Virus record (IMG/VR): IMGVR_UViG_3300043434_000094 | Location: 1 to 39,862 of that record | Source: a virus | Direction: 5' to 3' (one strand) | Length of the DNA: 39,862 nucleotides | Part shown: positions 18,931-25,474 of the stretch, in pieces | Numbering within the stretch: position 1 is the stretch's first letter | How the letters are laid out: each line of letters opens with the position of its first letter | Notes under the pieces: model-generated | Database searches by the model: none | Seen by the model: the letters and a program-made list of their open reading frames with translations, nothing else | What the model was told of the DNA's origin: nothing | Position numbers and translations under genes: made by a program

Positions 18931-20219
18931 TATTTACTCTCGTTAAGGTTCATTATGTAAGAATCTTTTATTAGTTCCATCGTGCACTCGTGCTTTTCTC
19001 TATTGATGGAATGATTGATCGCAGAAATTATGTAGTATCCTGATAGAATAGTGTCTAGTACATCCTGGTTTGCTTCAGATTTTTTAATAGGTTGCATCTT
19101 GTAAAGTAATACTTTAACTTTCATGCCTACTGTGTAGTCTGTTCTGCCTAATACTGTAACATTTATCTTTGTGTTCTGTGCTTGCATCATTTGTGACAAG
19201 CGTCTTTGGATAAACTTAACGTTACTTAGGTCACCGTATCCATTATGCGTACCATACTGTCTAGGAGACGTAAATACAAGCGAATTCGGACTTCTAATTA
19301 GTTCAGTAGTTACAGGAGCGTGTGGATTTAGGTGATACGTGTTGTTGTAATCCAAATTCATAGAGTAATTCTTTGAATAGTACTTCTTAGTCAATGGATC
19401 AGTAGTTATAATCTTAGAACCATACATTCCAGACTTGGCTTTGTCTAAATAGTCAGCTATAACAGGAACATCATACTCGATAATTCGTTTATAGTCTTCA
19501 TTTAGATTAAATATAGCTCTGCCGTCTGATAGAACGTCCTTAGCATAGTTATCATACACAAATTCTTGGAACGCAGGCTGATTATACAAGGATTCTAGTG
19601 ATACAAAGTTAAATCCTTTTCTATTTTCATAAAATACGTAATCAGCGGTGCCAGATTTTCCTTGGGCAGCATTAGTTACATAGTTCAAGCATCGAACCGG
19701 TGACCAATAGTTTGATATAAACTTAGTTCTATTGGCTGTAGGCTCTGAGTTGACAGCTTTTGTTGATTCTAGACCAAACTCTTTGTTTGATATAAGATCT
19801 TTTGCGATGTCAGACACTAAACCCGAGTATGGCTTTGAAATATTCTTGTTAACGTCAGCGATGGCTTCTTTGGACACAAAATGTAGTTGATAGAATATAG
19901 TTCTGTCTCCACTTACGATTCTATCTGTTATTTTATAGATATAGAACTGCTGTTTTATGTAGTCTTTTTGTTCAAGCGAAGGAGTATGAATGTTTATGTT
20001 AACAAACTCTTCCCCGACGAACGGCAAAAGGTTAATGAAGTCAAAAGACTCCATAACAGTTATAATTCCTGACATAAATGGCGAAAAAAGGTCTTCGAAT
20101 ATCTCAACCTTAATAACCTGGTTGGTAATATTCTGAGTCATGCCTCTAGACGTCACCACGCTAATGTTGTCAACGCTGACGTCACCAGCAAATCTTATTT
20201 TTTCGTTTGTGCTAATCAT
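18930..20219 (-). CDS. gp27: Baseplate hub protein, gp27-like
   Basis: A 429-residue protein (T4 gp27: 391). It begins with a beta domain (KVEIFEDLFSPFMSGIITVM), includes FYIYKITDRIV...IFYQLHFVSKEAI typical of the first tube-like domains of gp27/gpD/VgrG hubs, and ends with a beta-strand block GYYIISAINHSINREKHECTMELI. It lies directly before gp5, its expected partner: a gp27 trimer forms the torus that holds the gp5 trimer. Homology is judged by fold pattern and place, not by a long identical motif. Confidence 0.72.
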   Translation of the reverse strand: MISTNEKIRFAGDVSVDNISVVTSRGMTQNITNQVIKVEIFEDLFSPFMSGIITVMESFDFINLLPFVGEEFVNINIHTPSLEQKDYIKQQFYIYKITDRIVSGDRTIFYQLHFVSKEAIADVNKNISKPYSGLVSDIAKDLISNKEFGLESTKAVNSEPTANRTKFISNYWSPVRCLNYVTNAAQGKSGTADYVFYENRKGFNFVSLESLYNQPAFQEFVYDNYAKDVLSDGRAIFNLNEDYKRIIEYDVPVIADYLDKAKSGMYGSKIITTDPLTKKYYSKNYSMNLDYNNTYHLNPHAPVTTELIRSPNSLVFTSPRQYGTHNGYGDLSNVKFIQRRLSQMMQAQNTKINVTVLGRTDYTVGMKVKVLLYKMQPIKKSEANQDVLDTILSGYYIISAINHSINREKHECTMELIKDSYIMNLNESK

Positions 20220-20701
20220 AGATCATTAAAGTTTTTCAATATGGTATTAATAATATTAAGTGATGGAACTTTAATTCTTCGTTTGCTTTCGTTAACTTGC
20301 TCTTCGTACTGATAGTTAGATACAGAAGTAGCTTGAGGGTTGTATTGATCAACTATATTCCCATTATTATCGATATAATGATGAGTAGCATAAATGTCCT
20401 CGTATTTTTCTTGAACGTGAGCTAGTAATGCTCTTTGGTCCAACGGAAAATCATCAACGTAGTTAAATCTTTGGTTAACTAGCATAATGATCCAGTGATA
20501 GAATGGATTACCGTATACTTTTTCCGCTATAATCTCCGGTGTTTCACCATCCATGATGTCATACTCATCATATAAAGTAATATTTTCTAAAACTTCTTTT
20601 CTAAATCTGACGTTCTTAACGATGTCTGTTACAACGACAAGCTGTCTCTCACCATTTATCTCAAAGTCATAGTATATTTTATCGAAATTATTGAAGTACA
20701 T
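20216..20701 (-). CDS. gp53: Baseplate wedge protein gp53
   Basis: A 161-residue protein of the T4 gp53 family (T4: 196). Signature: F.KIYYDFEINGE at the start, VTDIVKNVRFRKEVLENITLY, then a LysM-like part with PEIIAEKVYGNPFYHWIIML (about 54-73). gp53 clamps gp6, gp7 and gp25 of the wedge. It overlaps the hub gene by 4 bases (ATGA) and gp48 by one. Confidence 0.88.
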   Translation of the reverse strand: MYFNNFDKIYYDFEINGERQLVVVTDIVKNVRFRKEVLENITLYDEYDIMDGETPEIIAEKVYGNPFYHWIIMLVNQRFNYVDDFPLDQRALLAHVQEKYEDIYATHHYIDNNGNIVDQYNPQATSVSNYQYEEQVNESKRRIKVPSLNIINTILKNFNDL

Positions 20702-21867
20702 TAGAAGCCCTCTTGAATGCGCTCTTTAGACATTTGAACAAGTTCTTTAAACGTCATTGACACGTTTATTTGTGATGGGATACCACCTTCAAATGACGTA
20801 AACTGAGACTGTGGAGCGTAGTTTACTGTTAAGTCTGATAGAACACATGACGTGTGTCTTGGTAAGTGAAGGTTTTCATCTACGCCATTGTAATGAACGA
20901 TGTCAAACTCTGATGGATAGATATACAAGAAGTTATTTGCGTCTTTATATTCTGGGTGCATATGCAACTTAAACATATAGATAATATTTTCTATGTTTTG
21001 GTATTCTTGCTTGCTTCTTGGGAAGAACTGGTAGTCAAACTGCCATGTTCTAAAGTCAACGCCTCTGAATATTTGTTCTTTCTTAGGATTTACCGCGATG
21101 CCAGTGATCGCTGATATAGAATCCTTACCACCAATAGTGTTTAATGCGACAGCAGAACCAATGGCTGCAGCTTCTGGACCTAATCCGCGAAGCTCATCTG
21201 CTATATTACCTTTCTTAATTCCTTCTGAGATAGCTCTAACAAGGTCGTCACCACCACGCATAGCCATTTGGAAAGCAGATGTGTTAACGTCGTCATAGTT
21301 AGCAGAGTATCGAGCAGATAAGTTATTAGGAGTATGAAGAGCGATAGCGGCTGTAAGTCTCTTTAGTTGTCTACTAAAGTTTGCGGTTTGCGTAGCAACT
21401 ACTGTCGTACCTAATACGTTATATGCAGCACCAGCCGTAGCACCTTTTAAGTCTCCCTTTATTGCTCCACCAGCAATCGCTCCTTCAAGACCTGATCCGA
21501 TGGAAGCTTGCGTCTGTGTTATGTTTTGACCTACTAGTCTATCTTGTTGTGCTGGACTCCAGTCCTGAACTGTCTGATTGCCATACCACTTGTCTTGATT
21601 GTTTAATAGCTTTGATGCATCATTAACGTTGATATAAAACACAACATAATTGTTACCATATTGGTTAACAGTTCCTGGAGCTTTTTCAGATGTTTGTGAC
21701 CCAAGCAGATCTGTTGGGTATGACAAGTTTGCTACTTTATAAGTAGAAGAATTAAACCTTGTTCTTTTGTTTTGAAGGTCATTAAGGTCTTGAAGTTTAG
21801 ATCCACTGACTGATTCTGTGTATCCTTGTTGACCTTTAAGATGAGCTGGTACGTAATCTTGAGCCAT
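20701..21867 (-). CDS. gp48: Baseplate tail-tube cap protein gp48
   Basis: A 388-residue protein (T4 gp48: 364). The C-terminal half (FRGVDFRTWQFDYQFFPRSK, then DIVHYNG and CVLSDLTVNYAPQSQFTSFEGG..SQINVSMTFKELV) is the tube-like fold shared by gp48, gp54 and gp19. The middle has a Gly/Ala-rich helical stretch (EGAIAGGAIKGDLKGATAGAA). gp48 caps the hub and, with gp54, starts the tail tube. It is the first gene of the leftward late operon and has its own late promoter at 21898-21905. Confidence 0.85.
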   Translation of the reverse strand: MAQDYVPAHLKGQQGYTESVSGSKLQDLNDLQNKRTRFNSSTYKVANLSYPTDLLGSQTSEKAPGTVNQYGNNYVVFYINVNDASKLLNNQDKWYGNQTVQDWSPAQQDRLVGQNITQTQASIGSGLEGAIAGGAIKGDLKGATAGAAYNVLGTTVVATQTANFSRQLKRLTAAIALHTPNNLSARYSANYDDVNTSAFQMAMRGGDDLVRAISEGIKKGNIADELRGLGPEAAAIGSAVALNTIGGKDSISAITGIAVNPKKEQIFRGVDFRTWQFDYQFFPRSKQEYQNIENIIYMFKLHMHPEYKDANNFLYIYPSEFDIVHYNGVDENLHLPRHTSCVLSDLTVNYAPQSQFTSFEGGIPSQINVSMTFKELVQMSKERIQEGF

Positions 21868-21876
21868 AAACGCCCT

Positions 21877-21884
21877 TATAAATA
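21877..21884 (+). promoter_or_regulatory. T4-type late promoter for the gp4 operon
   Basis: Exact TATAAATA on the plus strand, with an expected start site near 21890 and a leader of about 22 bases to the gp4 ATG at 21913. It lies on the gp48 side of the 45-base divergent region and points at the opposing late promoter at 21898-21905. Confidence 0.7.
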
Positions 21885-21897
21885 TGTCTATATTGGT

Positions 21898-21905
21898 TAT
21901 TTATA
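21898..21905 (-). promoter_or_regulatory. T4-type late promoter for the gp48 operon
   Basis: Exact TATAAATA on the minus strand, with an expected start site near 21892 and a leader of about 24 bases to the gp48 ATG at 21867. Together with the plus-strand box it forms a face-to-face pair whose start sites nearly coincide. Confidence 0.7.
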
Positions 21906-21912
21906 AGCATTT

Positions 21913-22350
21913 ATGGCGTACTATAAGGGAAAATTTACACCCAGGTATCCTGAAAAATACATGGGTGACCCTACAAATATCATCTATCGCAGTTCATGGG
22001 AACTTAAGTTCATGAACTGGTGCGACCTATCATCTAGCGTTCTCAAATACTCCTCAGAAGAAACAATTATACCTTACAGGTGTCCAACCGATAATCGACT
22101 TCATCGATACTTTGTAGACTTTAGAATAGACGTTAGGTCTAAAGATGGAAAAATAAAAACGTATCTTGTTGAAGTTAAACCAGACTCTCAAACGCGTCCT
22201 CCGGTCTACCCAGGAAAAAGAACAAAACGATATCTGACCGAGGCTTTAACCTTTATGAAGAACCAGGCTAAATGGGAAGCAGCTTCTCAATATTGCTTAG
22301 ATAGAGGATGGGAATTTAAGATAATCACTGAACATGAATTAGGCGTATAA
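21913..22350 (+). CDS. gp4: Head completion protein gp4 (nuclease-like)
   Basis: A 145-residue protein (T4 gp4: 150) aligning along its whole length with T4 gp4: YKGKFTPRYPEKYMGDPTNI, YRSSWELKFMNWCD, SSEETIIPY..P.DN..HRYFVDF, VEVKPDSQTRPP, FMKNQAKWEAASQYC...WEFKIITEHELG. The D..(V)EVK pattern with the upstream E is a PD-(D/E)XK-type nuclease core, known for this family. gp4 acts after packaging so that the filled head can accept the tail. It is the first gene of the rightward late operon. Confidence 0.93.
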   Translation: MAYYKGKFTPRYPEKYMGDPTNIIYRSSWELKFMNWCDLSSSVLKYSSEETIIPYRCPTDNRLHRYFVDFRIDVRSKDGKIKTYLVEVKPDSQTRPPVYPGKRTKRYLTEALTFMKNQAKWEAASQYCLDRGWEFKIITEHELGV

Positions 22351-22353
22351 ATA
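22346..22353 (+). promoter_or_regulatory. Possible late promoter overlapping the gp4 stop codon
   Basis: Exact TATAAATA, but only 4 bases before the ATG at 22358, so transcription would begin at or within that start codon. It makes sense if the next gene actually starts at ATG 22421, which has AAGGA at the right distance, or if the message is leaderless. It may also be chance, since the TAA stop of gp4 forms part of it. Confidence 0.35.
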
Positions 22354-22357
22354 TATC

Positions 22358-22951
22358 ATGGCGACTGTTAATTCATTAGAAGATATATTCAAGCAGAATC
22401 AATATAATTTGAAGGACTCGATGCGCAAGTCTTCTGACTGGTTTGAGCAACAAGCCAAGCTGATGGCTAAGCAGGGAATTACACCTAAGAAAGCGTTAAA
22501 AGGCGAACACATGTCTAATAACCTTTTGCCAGGTAATTTGTATATGTTTTTCTATGATCCTAAGTACAAAGAAACTTTGCCATACTACGATAGATTCCCA
22601 ATGGTGTTTCCATATGAAAAGACACAAGATGGATTCAAAGGTCTAAATATGCACTATTTACCATATCAACTTCGTGTGAAGCTATTAGATAGATTATTGC
22701 AATTTAGAAACAACACTAGAATGGATGAAACAACTAGATTAAAGTATTCATGGTCTCTGATAGGCGGCGTAACTAAGTTTAAGGCCGCGGAACCATGCAT
22801 TAAGCACTATCTTTTCAATCATGTTCAGTCTTCATTTAAAATGATACTACCACAAGACTGGGCAACTGCCATGATGCTTCCTGTTGAAGTATTCGTTGGT
22901 GCTAGCAAGCAAAGAGTATGGCAGGACTCTAAGAGACTAATAACAACATGA
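22358..22951 (+). CDS. Conserved T4-like phage protein, probable head or tail completion factor
   Basis: Up to 197 residues. The core LLPGNLYMFFYDPKYKETLPYYDRFPMVFPYE followed by GLNMHYLPYQLRVKLLDRLL is a pattern I associate with a conserved protein of aquatic T4-like phages; some annotations call such proteins virion proteins or DNA end protectors, which I cannot verify. It is placed next to gp4, where T4 carries gp2 and gp3. The ATG at 22358 has no Shine-Dalgarno. The in-frame ATG at 22421 is preceded by GAAGGA at good spacing and would give 176 residues starting MRKSSDWFEQ. Function unknown. Confidence 0.7.
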   Translation: MATVNSLEDIFKQNQYNLKDSMRKSSDWFEQQAKLMAKQGITPKKALKGEHMSNNLLPGNLYMFFYDPKYKETLPYYDRFPMVFPYEKTQDGFKGLNMHYLPYQLRVKLLDRLLQFRNNTRMDETTRLKYSWSLIGGVTKFKAAEPCIKHYLFNHVQSSFKMILPQDWATAMMLPVEVFVGASKQRVWQDSKRLITT

Positions 22952-23637
22952 GTACACTAAGAGAATTTGTAGCAGCTGTTAAAACACAGGGACTAATGCC
23001 TTCAAATAGATTTAAGGTAGAGTTCAGTCTGCCTGGGAGCGTACTTAATGCTCCAAGTGGAACAGCTTTTAAGCCTGATCTTAGAAAGGTCATGTTGTAC
23101 TGCGACACAGCACAATTGCCTGGGATGTCTATATCGACAACTCAAGCTAGAACATATGGTGAATTCAGAGAGATGCCATATGAAAGATTATTTGACAACA
23201 TCAATTTAACTTTTTATATAGATAGAACCATGGACACAAAGGCTCTCTTTGACACATGGATCAACTCTATACAAAACCCTGCATCTAGACAACTTGCGTA
23301 TTATAATGACTATATTACGGACATGACTATCTATGTATTAGATAAGTCAGACAAGTCTCAATACAGCGTAAAGCTATATGAATGCTATCCAAAGTCTATT
23401 GGATCAATTCAATTAGATTATGCTGCTAAAGACGTGATGAAGCTTCAAGTATCGATTAATTATCGCTATTGGACTTCAAGTTCAGCAGTTGAGAGTGCAA
23501 ACTCGTCGAGTGTAGTTCAGAACGGTAGAGAATTCTTGGATGGCAACCCTGGAGCTGGAACACTCGGCTCTCAGAGTATAAGCAATCCAGGTTTAATCGA
23601 TTTGAACTCCAACAGCTTTAACACGTTTAGGAGATAA
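22948..23637 (+). CDS. gp54: Tail-tube-like protein, probable gp54 baseplate tube initiator
   Basis: A 229-residue protein with the gp19/gp54/gp48 tube fold: MPSNRFKVEFSLPG, CDTAQLPGMSI, a middle DNINLTFYIDRTMDTKALFDTWINSIQNPASR (T4 gp54 has a matching DWVNSVQDP), and LYECYPKSIGSIQLDY...MKLQVSINYRYW at about 150-180, equivalent to the end of gp19. The C-terminal 50 residues are Ser/Asn-rich. It is longer than gp19 (163) and shorter than T4 gp54 (320). The WINS.Q.P motif favours gp54 over tube protein gp19. The start overlaps the previous stop (ATGA). Confidence 0.7.
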   Translation: MSTLREFVAAVKTQGLMPSNRFKVEFSLPGSVLNAPSGTAFKPDLRKVMLYCDTAQLPGMSISTTQARTYGEFREMPYERLFDNINLTFYIDRTMDTKALFDTWINSIQNPASRQLAYYNDYITDMTIYVLDKSDKSQYSVKLYECYPKSIGSIQLDYAAKDVMKLQVSINYRYWTSSSAVESANSSSVVQNGREFLDGNPGAGTLGSQSISNPGLIDLNSNSFNTFRR

Positions 23638-23638
23638 A

Positions 23639-24139
23639 ATGGATCCAAGAAAACAAGGGGTAAGTGACAACGCTTACCAGCATTTAAAAGAAGCAGATAC
23701 TAATGGCGACGGCTACGTAAGTAGCGAAGAACTATCTATGTATCTAGAATTTAAGCGTAGAGAACTTGAAGATCAAGACGCTCAACGCGACGCTATGCGC
23801 AAGATGGCATGGTTTGCATTATTTGGTATGTTATTGTACCCAGTGGTTATTGTATTTACGTCATGGATTAATGTAGACGACGCAGCTAAAATTGTAGGTG
23901 ATATTGCTCCTACATACTTTGTAGCTATCGCAGGTTTGGTTGCAGCATTTTTTGGAGCGAATGCGTACACAAGCTCAAAAAAGACTGAAGCGGCGCCAGC
24001 ACCTGCTGCCCCGCCGCAAAGATCAAGTTATTCTGCTCCAGCTCCAGCCCCTGCTCCAGTAGTTAAAGAAACTCCAGTAGCAGAAGCACCGGTAGAATCT
24101 ACAGAGCGTAAAACACCAGTGAGAAAGAAAATATCATAG
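23639..24139 (+). CDS. EF-hand protein with two membrane segments
   Basis: A 166-residue protein. Residues 20-31 (DTNGDGYVSSEE) are a canonical 12-residue EF-hand calcium loop: Asp20, Asn22, Asp24, Tyr26 (backbone), Ser28 and Glu31 at positions 1, 3, 5, 7, 9 and 12, with Gly25 at 6. A charged helix follows, then two hydrophobic segments (about 57-76 and 88-107) and a long Ala/Pro-rich tail ending in basic residues (RKTPVRKKIS). A good SD (GGAG) lies before the ATG. It sits between tube protein and small terminase in a late operon. Two TM helices in a late gene allow a holin-like role, but this is a guess; calcium-gated membrane or virion roles are equally open. Confidence 0.75.
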   Translation: MDPRKQGVSDNAYQHLKEADTNGDGYVSSEELSMYLEFKRRELEDQDAQRDAMRKMAWFALFGMLLYPVVIVFTSWINVDDAAKIVGDIAPTYFVAIAGLVAAFFGANAYTSSKKTEAAPAPAAPPQRSSYSAPAPAPAPVVKETPVAEAPVESTERKTPVRKKIS

Positions 24140-24148
24140 AGGATTAAA

Positions 24149-24580
24149 ATGAAGATTGATGATAAGCTTTCAGAGGTTTTTGATATAGAACCTGTAAAGC
24201 AAGAAGTGATAACAAGTTCAGGTGATGTAATTATTCCTGAACATAAAGAACAAGATGAAAAGATTGATTATGACTATGAAAAGTCTAGAAACAATCTTCA
24301 TTCTTTATTACAACAAGGTCAGGATGCTCTAATGCACGCTTTAGAAGTAGCAAAGAGCTCAGAGCATCCTAGAGCTTTTGAAGTTGTAGGTAACTTAATG
24401 AAGCAGCTTGCAGATATAAATGAGCAGCTTTTGAAGTTACATGAAAAGAAACAAAAGCTAGACACTCCAAAGGATGCTAAACAGGAAGGTCAAGCGCAAC
24501 AGGTTACTAATAACGCGATATTTGTGGGCAGTACAAGCGAATTGAGTAAATTAATTTCGAATATGTCTAAAGGAGAATAG
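24149..24580 (+). CDS. gp16: Small terminase subunit gp16
   Basis: A 143-residue protein (T4 gp16: 164). The pattern matches T4: acidic N-terminus, DYDYEKSRNNLHSLLQQGQDAL, central coiled-coil helices (EVAKSSEHPRAFEVVGNLMKQLADINEQLLKLH; T4: [28 protein letters not shown]), and the C-terminal NAIFVGSTSELSKLI (T4: NATVFMGSPTELMDEI). gp16 forms a ring that recognises DNA and stimulates the gp17 motor ATPase. Here it lies among tail genes, and the large subunit gp17 is not in this window. Confidence 0.88.
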   Translation: MKIDDKLSEVFDIEPVKQEVITSSGDVIIPEHKEQDEKIDYDYEKSRNNLHSLLQQGQDALMHALEVAKSSEHPRAFEVVGNLMKQLADINEQLLKLHEKKQKLDTPKDAKQEGQAQQVTNNAIFVGSTSELSKLISNMSKGE

Positions 24581-24581
24581 T

Positions 24582-25298
24582 ATGGCTTTACCAATGAATA
24601 GTACCCCGGTTTATAATTTAACTATCCCGTCTACCGGTAAAGTAATTAATTATAGACCATTTTTGATTAAAGAAGAAAAGGCCCTTCTTGTAGCTCAGCA
24701 GTCTGAAGACCCTAAGGTCATGATGGATACTCTAAAGCAGGTTATTAGAGACTGCGTTGAAGATAAACAATTACAAGTAAATGACCTGGCAACTTTTGAT
24801 ATAGAATATATGTTCTTGCAAATTAGAGCCAAGTCCGTAGGTGAAGTAGTTGAGTTAAACTTAAAGTGCGACACCTGTGAAGATGAAAAAGCTTTTGCAC
24901 GAGTAAATATAGATCTAACAAAGCTGCAAGTTGAGAAAGAAGACGGCCACAACGCTAAAATAAATTTATTTAATGACGTTGGTGTAATTATGAAGTATCC
25001 TTCATTCGATACTATTAAGAAGTTTGAAGGATTAGATAATAATAACGTAGATCAAATGTTTGAGATCGTTATTGATTGTATAGATGCTATCTATACGACA
25101 GAAGAAGTATATCATTCTAAAGAACAAACTAAACAGGATCTACTAGACTTCTTGAATAACTTAACGTCAGATCAATTTGTTAAGATTCAACAATTCTTTG
25201 AGACTATGCCTAAACTTAGAAAGCATATTGATTATAGCTGTCCTGTTTGTGGTAAAGAGCATCATAAAGTACTAGAAGGTATTGCAAGTTTTTTTTAA
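24582..25298 (+). CDS. gp26: Baseplate/tail assembly protein gp26 (zinc-binding T4 baseplate family)
   Basis: A 238-residue protein (T4 gp26: 208) of the T4 baseplate protein family. Features: N-terminal IPSTGKVINYRPFLIKEEKALL, then EYMFLQIRAKSVGE, and two cysteine pairs, CDTC (about 99-102) and CPVC (about 224-227, followed by GKEHHK), which probably bind zinc. It has a strong SD (AAGGAG) before the ATG. In T4 this protein belongs to the hub assembly pathway; its place directly before the tape measure matches that of tail assembly chaperones in other tailed phages. It ends AGT TTT TTT TAA, a slippery run described separately; a -1 shift there would give a 297-residue product. Confidence 0.85.
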   Translation: MALPMNSTPVYNLTIPSTGKVINYRPFLIKEEKALLVAQQSEDPKVMMDTLKQVIRDCVEDKQLQVNDLATFDIEYMFLQIRAKSVGEVVELNLKCDTCEDEKAFARVNIDLTKLQVEKEDGHNAKINLFNDVGVIMKYPSFDTIKKFEGLDNNNVDQMFEIVIDCIDAIYTTEEVYHSKEQTKQDLLDFLNNLTSDQFVKIQQFFETMPKLRKHIDYSCPVCGKEHHKVLEGIASFF

Positions 25299-25317
25299 TT
25301 AACCTCTCACACGAGAG
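25289..25317 (+). promoter_or_regulatory. Predicted -1 programmed ribosomal frameshift signal
   Basis: Eight T in a row (25289-25296) give a T TTT TTT heptamer in the frame of gp26. It is followed after 8 bases by a perfect 5-bp hairpin, CTCTC (25304-25308), loop ACAC, GAGAG (25313-25317). A -1 slip avoids the TAA at 25296-25298 and continues LINLSHESLYNYYK without a stop straight into the ATG of the 45-codon ORF. Heptamer, spacer and hairpin fit the standard arrangement, and the place (last two genes before the tape measure) is that of lambda G/GT. The shift itself is not shown. Confidence 0.7.
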
Positions 25318-25336
25318 CTTGTATAATTACTATAAA

Positions 25337-25474
25337 ATGAACTTTGCTCTAATGCAGTATCATAAGTACACATTAGAGGATATAGAAAATATGATGCCGT
25401 TTGAGAGGGAAATTTACGTTGCAATGCTTGTGCAATATTTAGAAGAAGAAAAGAATCGATTGGAAAGAACCTAA
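25337..25474 (+). CDS. Short ORF before the tape measure (downstream half of the frameshift pair)
   Basis: A 45-codon ORF, MNFALMQYHKYTLEDIENMM and on to YLEEEKNRLERT, ending at TAA 25472-25474. It overlaps the tape measure ATG (TAATG). It is in frame with the -1 product of gp26, with 14 open codons between slip site and ATG and no Shine-Dalgarno I can see before the ATG, which favours production as a gp26 fusion (238 + 59 = 297 residues). The fold seems helical with a Y.LEDIE..MPFEREIY core typical of small GT-type chaperone extensions. A free 45-residue protein cannot be excluded. It may fill the role of T4 gp51, but I see no direct similarity. Confidence 0.65.
   Translation: MNFALMQYHKYTLEDIENMMPFEREIYVAMLVQYLEEEKNRLERT

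Noticed and set aside
25304-25317. Hairpin after gp26 as a transcription terminator
   Set aside because: The T-run precedes the hairpin on the plus strand and there is none after it in either direction; a frameshift stimulator fits better.
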